Below the pieces are notes generated by a model. The model saw nothing but the letters and a program-made list of their open reading frames with translations. It did not search any database and was not told the DNA's origin. The position numbers and the translations under genes were made by a program. From Haoranjiania flava (lineage in GTDB: Bacteria > Bacteroidota > Bacteroidia > Chitinophagales > Chitinophagaceae): DNA of 64,000 bases. The DNA is taken from contig NZ_JAOTPL010000013.1 in the NCBI RefSeq assembly GCF_025631005.1, forward strand, positions 1 through 64,000, given 5' to 3'. This document shows, one piece after another, positions 9,208-17,981 of the stretch. Numbering within the stretch: position 1 is the stretch's first letter; the number at the start of each line of letters is the position of its first letter.

Positions 9208-9828
9208 TTACAACGCCCTGAAGGTAAAACCAAGCTCGGCAAAATGATCCAAAGTGCGCGGAAGTGCGTAGCGCAGTCTTTCAAATGCTTTCTCACTATC
9301 GTGAAAAACTATTATTGAACCGGCTGTAGCTTTAGATGTTACATTTTTCAGGCATTTTTCCCATGAAATATCGGTATCAAAATCGCCGCTGAGCACATCC
9401 CACATAATGATTTGCTTTTCCGGGTATTTTTGTTTGAATAATTTCTCCTGGGCAAAAGACATTCGTCCATAGGGTGGCCTGAAAAGATTCGAAGAAATAA
9501 TTTGATAAGCCTCGTCTATATCCTCCAGATAGTGGTCGGCATTGGTTTTCCAGCCATTGCGGTGAGAAAATGTGTGGTTGCCAACGGTGTGTGCTTCTGC
9601 CAGTATGCGGTCGTAGATATCGGGATATTTCTGCACATTATTGCCTATACAAAAAAAAGTGGCTTTGGCATTGTATCTTCTTAATTCTTTTAAAACAAAT
9701 GGCGTGATGTCCGGGTGGGGGCCATCATCAAAAGTGAGGTAAAGTATCTTTTTGCCGCTGGTATTTATTTTCCAATACCTGCCGGGATACAGTATGCGCA
9801 ACGCAATATTTGATTTTACTAAATACAC
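9208..9828 (-). CDS. Polysaccharide deacetylase (NodB domain, CE4)
   Basis: A 206-residue NodB-homology carbohydrate esterase that removes N- or O-acetyl groups from polysaccharides such as peptidoglycan or chitin oligomers. Motifs in order are TFDDGPHPD (catalytic base and metal Asp, about residues 32-40), HTVGNHTFSHRNGW with the H-x3-H metal site, FRPPYGRMS and a C-terminal VFHDSEKA carrying the last His. No signal peptide is evident, so it is cytoplasmic or exported unusually. It begins 5 bases after the GH29 stop on the same strand, suggesting co-transcription with the fucosidase. Confidence 0.92.
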   Translation of the reverse strand: MYLVKSNIALRILYPGRYWKINTSGKKILYLTFDDGPHPDITPFVLKELRRYNAKATFFCIGNNVQKYPDIYDRILAEAHTVGNHTFSHRNGWKTNADHYLEDIDEAYQIISSNLFRPPYGRMSFAQEKLFKQKYPEKQIIMWDVLSGDFDTDISWEKCLKNVTSKATAGSIIVFHDSEKAFERLRYALPRTLDHFAELGFTFRAL

Positions 9829-9833
9829 TTTTA

Positions 9834-11183
9834 TTATTTTTCTATTACTACAATAATATCGGGCCTGCCTTGCAAGGGCTGCTCAGGAAGCTGTATGGAA
9901 AGGCTGCCGTTTTTCAATATAGCAGGCACGCTGGTTTTCGAATCAAACATATAAACTTTTTTCATTTTCTTCAGCGGGAAAGATGGCAGGGTGATCTGTG
10001 CGCCTGCTTGCAGCACATGTAAGTACATTTTATCTTTTGTTTCGGTAATGCAACCCCATGGCTGCGGTTTTAGGTATCCGCCCGTGGTGTTGTAAATGGT
10101 TTCACCGTATTTTGCCAGCCATTTGCCGGTTTCATGCAGCGTTTTCACAAATTCAGGCTGTATGTCCCCGTTAGGCATCGGCCCGATATTCAGCAATAAA
10201 TTTCCACCGTGTCCGGCAGATCTTACCAGCAGGTTAATGACTTCGCTTAAAGATTTATAAGCCGTGTCTTTAATGTCAAACCCCCATGAATTGTTAATGG
10301 TGGCGCAGGTCTCCAGCGGCAGCTTGCTGATCTGTTGAAAGCTGAGCCCATGTGCATTTTCACCGGGAACATCACGCTCAAACATCTGGAAATCTTCACC
10401 GGGAAGGGGAGTAAGGTGATGGTTATTGCCTATGAGGCACTGCGGCTGCAGTTGATGGATGTGGTCGTAAATTTCCCGCATATGCCAGTCAATGAATACA
10501 TCATCATCCTTACGCGTGGCGCTCTCTTCGGGCATTTGATCCCAATAGCCATCCAGCCAGATGCCGCCGATCTCACCATAGTTCGTCAGCAATTCTGTGA
10601 GCTGGTTTTTCATGAACTGAATATAATCTTTCCATTCCCCCCTCGTAGTTCTGCCTGTGCCTTTGCCGGTTCTGCCGGTCCAGTAGGAATAGTCATCGCG
10701 TCGCCAGTCGAGTATGGAATAATACAGAAACAGCCTGATCCCCTGTTTATGACATTCGTCTGCCAATGCCTTTACAATGTCTTTTTTGTAAGGCGTGTGC
10801 ATAATGCTAAAATCAGACTCTTTAGTATCCCACATGCTAAATCCATCGTGATGGCGGGTAACCAGCGTTATGTATCTCATGCCTGCATTCCTGGCCATAT
10901 CTACCCATTGCCGCGCATTGAAATTTATAGGGTTAAAAAAATGCTGCAAGCGCTCATAGTTTTTAACCGTTATGTTTTTATTATTCATTACCCATTCGCC
11001 ATCTCCCAGGATGCTGTACAAACCCCAGTGAATGAACAGGCCGAATTTATTACCGGTAAACCATTTTCTTGCTTCCAGGTTTTCTGCGGAAGGGAGGTAA
11101 GGTTTTGTATCTTTTACGTATTGTGCTTTTGAAACCGACATGGTAACGAAGCATGCAACAGCAATAAAGATTTTCTTGATCAT
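9834..11183 (-). CDS. Alpha-L-fucosidase, GH29
   Basis: A 449-residue secreted retaining fucosidase that removes terminal alpha-L-fucose. Residues 1-20 form a signal peptide ending near SKAQ. GH29 landmarks are KFGLFIHWGLYSI (about residue 47), TLVTRHHDGFSMWDTKESDF and GGIWLDGYWDQ, where the Asp is the expected nucleophile (about residue 210). The C-terminal ~100 residues form a beta-rich domain. It is not adjacent to a SusC/SusD pair, but fucose often caps host and plant glycans, so it may support the other glycan loci in this window. Five bases separate it from the downstream deacetylase. Confidence 0.95.
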   Translation of the reverse strand: MIKKIFIAVACFVTMSVSKAQYVKDTKPYLPSAENLEARKWFTGNKFGLFIHWGLYSILGDGEWVMNNKNITVKNYERLQHFFNPINFNARQWVDMARNAGMRYITLVTRHHDGFSMWDTKESDFSIMHTPYKKDIVKALADECHKQGIRLFLYYSILDWRRDDYSYWTGRTGKGTGRTTRGEWKDYIQFMKNQLTELLTNYGEIGGIWLDGYWDQMPEESATRKDDDVFIDWHMREIYDHIHQLQPQCLIGNNHHLTPLPGEDFQMFERDVPGENAHGLSFQQISKLPLETCATINNSWGFDIKDTAYKSLSEVINLLVRSAGHGGNLLLNIGPMPNGDIQPEFVKTLHETGKWLAKYGETIYNTTGGYLKPQPWGCITETKDKMYLHVLQAGAQITLPSFPLKKMKKVYMFDSKTSVPAILKNGSLSIQLPEQPLQGRPDIIVVIEK

Positions 11184-11257
11184 GATATCAGGAAGATTTT
11201 GGTTTAAAAATAAACATTTATTATAAAAACTGCACTAAGAAGCTTAGCTTATTTTTA

Positions 11258-11265
11258 TACCTTTG
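11258..11265 (+). promoter_or_regulatory. Candidate -7 box for tatD-family gene
   Basis: TACCTTTG fits TAnnTTTG and lies 13 bases before the ATG at 11279. A -33 TTG is not clear, so the assignment is tentative. Confidence 0.35.
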
Positions 11266-11278
11266 GGTTTTGTTGAAT

Positions 11279-12043
11279 ATGCTTATAGATACGCACACAC
11301 ATTTATACTCCGAAGAGTTTGCCGGCGACCTTGAAAGCGTTATGCTGCGCGCTTTTGAAGCCGGTGTCAGCACGTTTTACCTGCCTGCGATTGACAGCGC
11401 CACCCATGATGCTATGTTCCGGTTAGAAGAAAAGTATCCGGAAAAATGTTTTGCTATGATGGGGCTCCATCCATGCCATGTAAAAGACAATTTCAGGGAA
11501 GAGCTGGCGCTGGCGGAAGAATATTTGCAACAAAGAAAATTTGCTGCTGTCGGTGAGATAGGCCTTGACTTTTATTGGGATAAAACTTTTATAAACGAGC
11601 AATACAAAGCTTTTGAAATACAAATGCAGTGGGCATTGGAAAACAAGCTGCCCATAGTGATACATTCAAGGGATTCCATGCAGGAAACCTTAGATTTTGT
11701 AAAACCGTTTGCTGATAAAGGGTTGCGCGGTATTTTCCATTGTTTTGGCGGGGATAAAAATGCGGCAGAGCAAATCGTTTCCATGAATTTTTTATTAGGT
11801 ATTGGCGGCGTGCTTACTTACAGGAAAGCAAACCTCGCTGAAGTATTGAAAGATATACCCCTGGAATATATTGTGCTGGAGACCGACTCGCCTTATCTGG
11901 CGCCTGTACCTTACAGGGGCAAGCGAAATGAGAGCGCATACCTGGAATATATTGCACAAGCATTGGCAAGCGCAAAAAATATACCTTTTGAAGAAGTGGC
12001 TTCAATAACTTCAGCAAACGCAAGGAAATTATTTGCTATTTGA
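11279..12043 (+). CDS. TatD family hydrolase (metal-dependent DNase)
   Basis: A 254-residue TIM-barrel metallohydrolase of the TatD family, active on DNA 3' ends and D-tyrosyl-type substrates in some homologues. Metal ligands are visible: DTHTHL at the N-terminus, VGEIGLDFYW with the bridging Glu, VIHSRDS, IFHCFGG and the C-terminal ETDSPYLAP. I chose ATG 11279 because it starts directly before LIDTHTHL; an upstream TTG at 11270 would add three residues. The stop codon at 12041-12043 abuts a fragment of the tRNA-Ser-linked repeat (12048-12081), the left edge of the degraded island. Confidence 0.93.
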   Translation: MLIDTHTHLYSEEFAGDLESVMLRAFEAGVSTFYLPAIDSATHDAMFRLEEKYPEKCFAMMGLHPCHVKDNFREELALAEEYLQQRKFAAVGEIGLDFYWDKTFINEQYKAFEIQMQWALENKLPIVIHSRDSMQETLDFVKPFADKGLRGIFHCFGGDKNAAEQIVSMNFLLGIGGVLTYRKANLAEVLKDIPLEYIVLETDSPYLAPVPYRGKRNESAYLEYIAQALASAKNIPFEEVASITSANARKLFAI

Positions 12044-12047
12044 ATTA

Positions 12048-12081
12048 GCGGCACGAGCCCTTAGAAAAAACTTTCAATAAA
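12048..12081. repeat. Left fragment of the pseudo-tRNA-Ser repeat unit
   Basis: The stretch running GCGGCACG...TTAGAAAAAACTTTCAATAAA closely matches the middle of the repeat units at 14164-14200 (GCCGGCACG...TTAGAAAAACTTTCAATAAAG). The match stops at AATAAA. The matching continuation (AAAATCAGCAAACTCAAAAGCAG) resumes at 13835, on the far side of the restriction and nuclease remnants. So one repeat unit appears split by about 1.75 kb of foreign DNA. Confidence 0.7.
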
Positions 12082-12082
12082 C

Positions 12083-12483
12083 GCTTAGGAGCAGTTTTTT
12101 TATCCTCAATGGTATTGGTTTCTTTATTCTTGACTTTACGCTTGCTGATATAACTGAAACGCCATTTGTCTCCTTGCACAAATACCACCATTGCACCGGC
12201 TACCTGCTTGGTAATATCTTTCAATAAGTTTCGTAATGCTACACGATTACGGGAAAGATTTACTCTTCATTCAGTTCAATCTCAAAAATACCGATTTTGG
12301 TGTATTCGTTGATTTCATAATTGCCCAAACTCAGACATTGATTTCTGATGGTTTTATCAGATAAAGCGATCGTTCTATCTTCGGCATTCAGCTTGTTGTT
12401 GGTAAATTGCGTTTGCAGAAAATTTTCCAAACTTTTCTGTCGTATGGGCTTTCAAGGATGTGTCGCATTTCTGATATAGTCAT
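12083..12483 (-). pseudogene. Type IIG restriction-modification enzyme, N-terminal fragment
   Basis: Only the first ~130 residues of what is normally a protein of about 1000 residues remain. Reading three frames together gives MTISEMRHILESPYDRKVW, then LQTQFTNNKLNAEDRTIALSD, then EINEYTKIGIFEIELNEE, and after another shift VNLSRNRVALRNLLKDI and VVFVQGDKWRFSYISKRKV. The RNRVALRNLL and FVQGDKWRFSY blocks are typical of the N-terminus of Eco57I-like fused restriction enzyme/methyltransferases. Frame breaks lie near 12418 and 12266, and the gene is cut at about 12083. Its ATG overlaps the DUF1016 stop codon (ATGA at 12480-12483), so the two were once translationally coupled. Family assignment is from remembered consensus. 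Confidence 0.65.
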
Positions 12484-13488
12484 TGTTCAATGTTGTTGTC
12501 TAGTTTTTCAATTTCTTTTTTTACCTCGTCAATCAATTGTTGCTCTGAAGGTAGGTAAAGTTGGTATTTACTGGCTATGATGGTGTTGTTATTTTCCGGT
12601 AAGGTAATTTTCACCATTGCATCATTTTTGTCGGTACAGAGCAAAATGCCTATGCTCGGGTTTTCATATGATTGTTTCTCGTATCGGTCATAATAGTTTA
12701 CATACATCTGTAGCTGCCCTATGTCTTGATGAGTAAGCTTTTGGGTCTTTATTTCAATGACAACAAAGCTCTGCAACAAGCGGTTGTAAAATACCAAATC
12801 CACAAAATACTCGTCACCTCGATATGTATTCTTTTTTGCCGTGCCACAAATGCAAAGCCGTTACCTAATTCCAAGATAAAATCCTGCAGATGTGTAATGA
12901 TTGCATTTTCCAAGTCCTTTTCATAATAGGAAGATTCTCGCTTCAATCCCAAAAACTCCAGTACCATGGGGTCTTTGATGATTTCCTTGGCTTCCGTTGG
13001 CAGCTTTTCCGCTCTGGCTATCGACAAAACAGATGCTACATCATTGCTCATCAGCAAACGTTCGTACAACTGACTGTTTGTCTGCCGTTCCAGTTGTCGT
13101 GCCGTCCAGTTGTTTTTTCTGCTTCGGCGATGTAAAACTCCCTTTTTTCCTGATTATCGATGCGGACAAGTGTTCTATAATGTGTCCAGTTGAATTGCGA
13201 ACGCAGTGCGTTCGTATTTGGGAAAGTACGATAAAACTGTCTGTTCAATTCTAATTGACGTACAGTAAAACCAGTTCCAAATTGTGGCTGAATCTCATCG
13301 GAGATTGATTTAATCAGAAATTTGCCATAATCCGCACGTTCTTTACCATCCTGTTCTTCTTCAAAGATGACCTTCCCGATTTGCCAATACATCAGAACCC
13401 GTTGCGTATCAATCGACCGGATAGCCCTATCCCTTGCGGTAGCAATGATGGAATGGATTTGTTGTATAAGTTCTTTTTTGATGTTCAT
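12480..13488 (-). pseudogene. DUF1016 (YhcG-like) PDDEXK nuclease, frameshifted
   Basis: A nearly full-length gene in three frames. Starting at ATG 13488 it encodes MNIKKELIQQIHSIIATARD...VLMYWQIGKVIFEEEQ (the DUF1016 N-terminal domain). The frame breaks in a run of six T at 13113-13118; one more base restores NNWTARQLERQTNSQLYERLLMSND. A second one-base loss near 12817 breaks IHIEGDEYFVDLVFYN. The C-terminal part carries the PDDEXK nuclease core VDLVFYN...VVIEIKTQKL and runs to the normal end. With two bases restored the protein would be 336 residues, the usual length. Members of this family are found beside restriction systems and are suspected defence nucleases. The breaks could be real decay or, less likely given the neighbouring decay, sequencing error. 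Confidence 0.8.
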
Positions 13489-13601
13489 CACACAAATGTT
13501 TCTGATATAATTATTCTGGGCTGTATCGACTTTAAATCTGCTTTTTTCGGTCGCTTTTACTTTCGACGTGTAAAAAAGAGTAGGAAAAAGATACATAAAC
13601 A

Positions 13602-13751
13602 ATGTATAACCTGTATTTGGCGACTGGAAACAAAACAGAGGTTTTCCGCCGCACTAGCCTGCGTGGCAAAGAAAAAGTATTGATTGAAATAGGCCTGGTA
13701 GCCTTGGCCCATAACCTGCAAAAGTTTACAAAGTCCGATAAGTCAGTCTAG
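13602..13751 (+). pseudogene. Transposase C-terminal remnant (IS1182-like)
   Basis: A 49-residue frame whose end reads RTSLRGKEKVLIEIGLVALAHNLQKF. This resembles the C-terminal block (SLRGxxKVxxExGLxxxAHNLxK) of DDE transposases of the IS1182/IS5 group. No DDE core, upstream part or inverted repeats are present, so only a fragment remains. It lies between the DUF1016 gene and the repeat array and supports a mobile origin for this stretch. Confidence 0.6.
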
Positions 13752-13834
13752 AACAAAAGTGGTTGCCTGATGAAGCCATTTAGTAAATCATCCCGCACAA
13801 GTTGCCACAGCTAACTTACCCCTAACAACGAACC

Positions 13835-14590
13835 AAAATCAGCAAACTCAAAAGCAGGGGAGACGGCGGGATTCGAACTCGCGATACAGTTTTGCGTATA
13901 TCCCGAAAGCATTCGGGACTTCTTCAGCCAACGGGCACTTTCAATAAAGAAAAATCAGCAAACTCAAAAGCAGCGGAGACGGCGGGACTCGAATTCGCGA
14001 TACAGTTTTGCGTATATCCCGAAAGCATTCGGGACTTCTTCAGCCAACGGGCACTTTCAATAAAGAAAAATCAGCAAAACTCAAAAGCAGCGGAGACGGC
14101 GAGATTCGAACTCGCGATACAGTTTTTCGTATATCCCGAAAGCATTCGGGACTTCTTCAGCCGCCGGCACGTGTCATTAGAAAAACTTTCAATAAAGAAA
14201 AATCAGCAAACTCAAAAGCAGCGGAGACGGCGGGATTCTAATTCGTGATACAGTTTTTGACGTATATCCCGAAAGCATTGGGGACTTCTTCAGCCACCGG
14301 GCAACCGTCATTAGAAAAACTTTCAATAAAGAAAAATCAGCAAACTCAAAAGCAGCGGAGACGGCGGGACTCGAATTCGCGATACAGTTTTGCGTATATC
14401 CCGAAAGCATTCGGGACTTCTTCAGCCAACGGGCACTTTCAATAAAGAAAAATCAGCAAAACTCAAAAGCAGCGGAGACGGCGGGACTCGAATTCGGGAT
14501 ACAGTTTTTCGTATATCCCGAAAGCATTCGGGACTTCTTCAGCCAACGGGCACTTTCAATAAAGAAAAATCAGCAAAACTCAAAAGCAGC
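13835..14590 (-). repeat. Tandem pseudo-tRNA-Ser array, six units
   Basis: Six direct repeats of 116-134 bases begin (GGAGACGGCG) at 13859, 13975, 14092, 14223, 14357 and 14474; the intact tRNA-Ser starts the next unit at 14591. Read on the minus strand, each unit holds the tRNA 3' half (T arm GCGAGTTCGAATCCCGC and acceptor CGTCTCC, with A-rich spacer following), the variable-arm sequence, a D-arm-like GGCTGAAGAAG, and the palindrome TCCCGAATGCTTTCGGGA in place of the anticodon arm. The 5' acceptor strand is missing in most. Units 3 and 4 are longer and keep ATTAGAAAAACTTTC. Short ORFs called across this array (RRRRDSNSRYS types) are artefacts. Confidence 0.88.
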
Positions 14591-14676
14591 GGAGACGGCG
14601 AGATTCGAACTCGCGATACAGTTTCCCGTATACACACTTTCCAGGCGTGCTCCTTCAACCACTCGGACACGTCTCC
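14591..14676 (-). tRNA. tRNA-Ser(GGA)
   Basis: The minus strand folds as a class II tRNA of 86 bases. Acceptor GGAGACG pairs fully with CGTCTCC. The D arm includes CCGAGTGGTTGAAGG, the anticodon stem CACGC/GTGTG closes the loop CTGGAAA with anticodon GGA, a long variable arm follows (TACGGGAAACTGTA), and the T arm is GCGAGTTCGAATCTCGC. CCA is not encoded. It would read UCC and UCU codons. It is the only intact member of the repeat array to its left. Confidence 0.95.
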
Positions 14677-14710
14677 AATTTTTTTATTAAGAACTTAAAA
14701 GACTTACCAT

Positions 14711-14762
14711 ACACACTTTTCTCCCGAAAGCGTTCGGGACTCCTTCACTCAGACACGTCTCC
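14711..14762 (-). pseudogene. tRNA-Ser 5' fragment with palindromic insert
   Basis: The minus strand starts GGAGACGTGTCTGAGT and continues GAAGGAG, closely matching the first 27 bases of the intact tRNA-Ser. It then carries TCCCGAACGCTTTCGGGA where the tRNA has CACGCCTGG, and resumes with AAAAGTGTGTAT. No variable or T arm follows. It is a broken tRNA copy upstream of the real gene, with the same palindrome as the downstream array. Confidence 0.75.
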
Positions 14763-14992
14763 ATTTTTTAGGAAATGCAAAGATAATACATATGGTTGAA
14801 TTATAATTAAACGAAGCAGACATAAAATTAAATCGTCAATACAATATAATCACAGCCTCATATGGCTATGCAGCCGGATATAAAAACGCTGTTAAATTTT
14901 ACCCTAAAATTTTTAAAATATCATTTTAAAAGTAGTTTTTTAATCTACTATCCAAAATATAAATGTAATTTCAATTACCTAAAAACATATTC

Positions 14993-16435
14993 ATGGATAC
15001 CAACCAACGCAAAGTACAGCATTTGCTATGGCGTTCCGGCTTTGGCCCTGCATCCGCTGATATACCACGCATAATTAACAGCTACCCGGAGGAGTACTAT
15101 AAATTCATTAAGCAACCTTCGATGCAGAAGCCGCAGAACATTAGGGTTGCTGACGAGGAATTAATCAGCCTTTACGATTTACCCGGCGAAAATAAAAGAG
15201 CACAGCTGGGTGAGGCAGAAAGAAAAAAGCTTACCAGGTTGCAGCGTGAGGCCGTTAAAAGGCTCAATCTTGCATGGATGCGGGAAATGATAAACGGCCA
15301 GGATCAGTTACGTGAAAAGATGGCTTTCTTCTGGCACGGCCATTTTGCAAGCAGGAACCAGAATATTTTTTTTAACCAGTTGCTGTTGCATACTTTTCGC
15401 GAATATGCGCTTTCGGATTTTGGCACCTTGTTAAAAGAGGTTTCAAAGTCGGCTGCCATGCTGAACTTTTTGAATAACCAGCAAAATAAAAAAGGCCATC
15501 CCAATGAAAATTTTGCGCGTGAATTAATGGAGCTCTTTACGCTTGGGCGCGGCAATTATACTGAACACGATATTAAAGAAGTCGCGCGAGCTTTCACCGG
15601 CTGGACAGCTGATAAAAAAGGAAATTTTATTTTCAGAAAAAATCAGCATGACAATGGTATAAAAAATATTTTTGGTAAAACAGGCAACTTCACCGGCGAC
15701 GATGTTTTGAATATTATCTTAGAAAAAAAGCAAACTGCCAGCTTTATTGTAACTAAGATATACAAAAGCTTTGTACACGAAACTGCCAATGAATCTATAG
15801 TCGCTGAACTTGCTGCTGATTTTTATAACAGCAATTACCGTATAACAAAGTTGTTGGATAAAATATTTACTGCCGGTTGGTTTTATGAAGAAAAAATTAT
15901 CGGCAATAAAATCAAATCACCGGTAGAGCTGTTGGTAGGCATGCAGCGTTTAATACCACTGGATTTTAAAAAAGAGCAGGTGTTGATCAGCCTGCAGAAA
16001 ATATTAGGGCAGGAATTGCTGTATCCGCCGAATGTTGCAGGATGGCCGGGCGGAAAAACCTGGATAGACAGCAGCACACTACTGATGCGCTTGCGCATTC
16101 CTCAAATGCTGTATGGCTCCGACATTATGAATGTAAAGCCAAAAGATAATGATGACGTAGACATGGGCAGGGGTGAAGAGAATATTGTTAACTTGAAAAA
16201 TAAAACAAATATTGCCAGGATAAATGCAAGTGCAGACTGGGGAGCTTATGTAAAGAATTTGACTAACATACCTCAAAACCGCGTTATACCCTCTTTGCAT
16301 TCTCTTTTGCTGCAAACCACAAATGCTGAAACAGCCCATACATCTAATGACCATCCACCTTTTGCTTCTATAGATTCTCTTATAAAAACAACAACGCTGC
16401 AGCTGATGAGTACACCGGAATACCAGCTTTGCTAA
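14993..16435 (+). CDS. DUF1800 domain-containing protein
   Basis: A 480-residue protein of the DUF1800 family, whose biochemical role is unknown. Family blocks seen are KVQHLLWRSGFGP at the N-terminus, KMAFFWHGHFASRNQ (about residues 107-121), NENFARELMELFTLGRG, VARAFTGWT, the Cys-less HDNGIKNIFG region, KSPVELLVGMQR and YPPNVAGWPGGKTWIDSSTLL. No signal peptide is evident. The C-terminal ~90 residues are polar and low in conservation. It is followed 25 bases later by a DUF1501 gene; the two families co-occur widely in Bacteroidota and Planctomycetota, suggesting a joint envelope or export role. Confidence 0.92.
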   Translation: MDTNQRKVQHLLWRSGFGPASADIPRIINSYPEEYYKFIKQPSMQKPQNIRVADEELISLYDLPGENKRAQLGEAERKKLTRLQREAVKRLNLAWMREMINGQDQLREKMAFFWHGHFASRNQNIFFNQLLLHTFREYALSDFGTLLKEVSKSAAMLNFLNNQQNKKGHPNENFARELMELFTLGRGNYTEHDIKEVARAFTGWTADKKGNFIFRKNQHDNGIKNIFGKTGNFTGDDVLNIILEKKQTASFIVTKIYKSFVHETANESIVAELAADFYNSNYRITKLLDKIFTAGWFYEEKIIGNKIKSPVELLVGMQRLIPLDFKKEQVLISLQKILGQELLYPPNVAGWPGGKTWIDSSTLLMRLRIPQMLYGSDIMNVKPKDNDDVDMGRGEENIVNLKNKTNIARINASADWGAYVKNLTNIPQNRVIPSLHSLLLQTTNAETAHTSNDHPPFASIDSLIKTTTLQLMSTPEYQLC

Positions 16436-16460
16436 ACATTACTCCTAAAAAATTACAGCT

Positions 16461-17663
16461 ATGCTCCTGAAAAGAAAAGAATTTTTAAGATTAGGTTCGC
16501 TTGCTTCGGGATCGCTTTTTATACCAAAATTCCTCAAAGCATTTGAAACACAAACCCGTATTGCAACCGGCAACAAGGTTGTAGTGATTATACAGCTCAG
16601 CGGTGGAAATGATGGTTTGAATACGGTAATCCCCGTGCGCAATGATCTGTATTATAAAAACAGACCTTCCTTATCCATCACCAAAGATGCTGCTGCAAAG
16701 CTCACCGATGAGGTGAGTTTACACCCTGCACTTACTGCTTTTCAACAGCTTTACGATGCCGGCAATCTGGCTATTTTAAACAACGTAGGCTATCCGAATC
16801 CAGACCGTTCACATTTCCGCAGTATGGATATCTGGCACAGCGCCAGCGACAGCAATGAGTACTGGAGCACTGGCTGGATTGGGCGCTATCTCGACGCACA
16901 ATGTAAAGGTTGCGATAAGCCTACACAGGCTTTAGAAGTAGATGATGTGCTCAGCCTGGCTATGAAAGGAAAAGTTACCAACGCTATCGCGGTTAATGAT
17001 CCCGGGAGATTATTTGGCAACACCAGTGAAAAATACTTTAAAAAATTATCTGCTGCACATAAGCACAGCTATGAGGAAGAAAAGCCGGTAGATTATTTAT
17101 ACAAAACCTTGGCACAAACTATTTCTTCTGCCGATTATATTTTCAATCAGAGCAGGTTGCATGCATCCCAGGCAACTTACCCGGACACGCAACTTGGCAA
17201 AGGTTTAAAAACCATAGCATCGCTGATTTTTTCTGAGATCAATACAAAAGTTTATTACATATCACTTGGCAGTTTTGACACACATGTAAACCAACAAGCG
17301 CAGCAGGCAAGGCTGTTCACACAATTGAACGATGCCGTAAAATCCTTTACTGACGATTTGAAAAAAAATAGCCGCCTCGAAGATGTACTGTTATTTACAT
17401 TCTCTGAATTTGGCAGACGCGTAGCTCAAAATGCCAGTAACGGTACGGATCATGGCACGGCAAACAGTATGTTTCTTATCAGCGGGGCGCTAAAAAAGAA
17501 GGGTATATTAAACGAAATGCCTGATCTTGCTGATCTGAACGAGGGCGATCTTAAATTTAAGATAGACTTTAAAAATGTTTATTCCACCGTGTTGAATAAT
17601 TGGCTGAAAGCCAATGCAGACGATATCCTTGGCAAACACTATACTGCCCTTGATTTTATTTAA
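16461..17663 (+). CDS. DUF1501 domain-containing protein
   Basis: A 400-residue protein of the DUF1501 family (alkaline-phosphatase/sulfatase-like fold by family knowledge). The N-terminus KRKEFLRLGSLASGSLFIPKFL is a twin-arginine-like export signal (KR variant). Typical blocks are VVIIQLSGGNDGLNTVIP, NNVGYPNPDRSHFRSMDIWHSA, ISLGSFDTHVNQQAQQ, LFTFSEFGRRVAQNASNGTDHGTAN and the C-terminal FKNVYSTVLNNWL. The probable operon partner is the DUF1800 gene 25 bases upstream. The molecular function is unknown. Confidence 0.93.
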   Translation: MLLKRKEFLRLGSLASGSLFIPKFLKAFETQTRIATGNKVVVIIQLSGGNDGLNTVIPVRNDLYYKNRPSLSITKDAAAKLTDEVSLHPALTAFQQLYDAGNLAILNNVGYPNPDRSHFRSMDIWHSASDSNEYWSTGWIGRYLDAQCKGCDKPTQALEVDDVLSLAMKGKVTNAIAVNDPGRLFGNTSEKYFKKLSAAHKHSYEEEKPVDYLYKTLAQTISSADYIFNQSRLHASQATYPDTQLGKGLKTIASLIFSEINTKVYYISLGSFDTHVNQQAQQARLFTQLNDAVKSFTDDLKKNSRLEDVLLFTFSEFGRRVAQNASNGTDHGTANSMFLISGALKKKGILNEMPDLADLNEGDLKFKIDFKNVYSTVLNNWLKANADDILGKHYTALDFI

Positions 17664-17968
17664 TGTAGTACCGGTATACGGAAAACATCATCGTGGTAAA
17701 GCTATTGCCCTGTATTATATAAACCATGTGCTGCCTGCCAACTGCCCCGCAGGCCACTATTTGACTATCGCTTTGAAACCAGTTAATAAGTACAACAGAT
17801 ACGGGTGATGCATTGAATGCTGACACCAGTATAGTTGATACGTTAGCTGTCATGTCATGTAAGGCATGATCAGGCCTTCTCTGACAAATTGCGCGCTTTT
17901 CCTGTCGCCATTACTGCCATACTTACTGTTATAAGAATTTTTTAATCAGGCGCAGATAGAATTGGCAT
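17664..17968. other. Intergenic region, no gene seen
   Basis: No coding frame has family-like sequence on either strand. A weak 6-bp stem GCCTGC/GCAGGC lies near 17735-17755 and could act in termination of the DUF1501 transcript, but it has no T tract. The promoter and operator of the tetR gene begin at 17969. Confidence 0.4.
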
Positions 17969-17976
17969 TATGTTTG
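17969..17976 (+). promoter_or_regulatory. Candidate -7 box for TetR-family gene
   Basis: TATGTTTG matches TAnnTTTG exactly, 33 bases before the ATG at 18010. A -33 TTG is not found at the usual distance. The tetR operator follows 6 bases downstream, where transcription would start. Confidence 0.45.
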
Positions 17977-17981
17977 ATAAA

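Noticed and set aside
13859..14590. CRISPR-like periodic array
   Set aside because: Spacing is regular, but the whole 116-134 base unit is repeated, including the supposed spacers, and it is homologous to the tRNA.
13892..14698. Several short open frames (MRISRKHSGLLQP types)
   Set aside because: They are read across the pseudo-tRNA-Ser array in both directions and repeat with it. They are a known type of false prediction next to tRNA genes.
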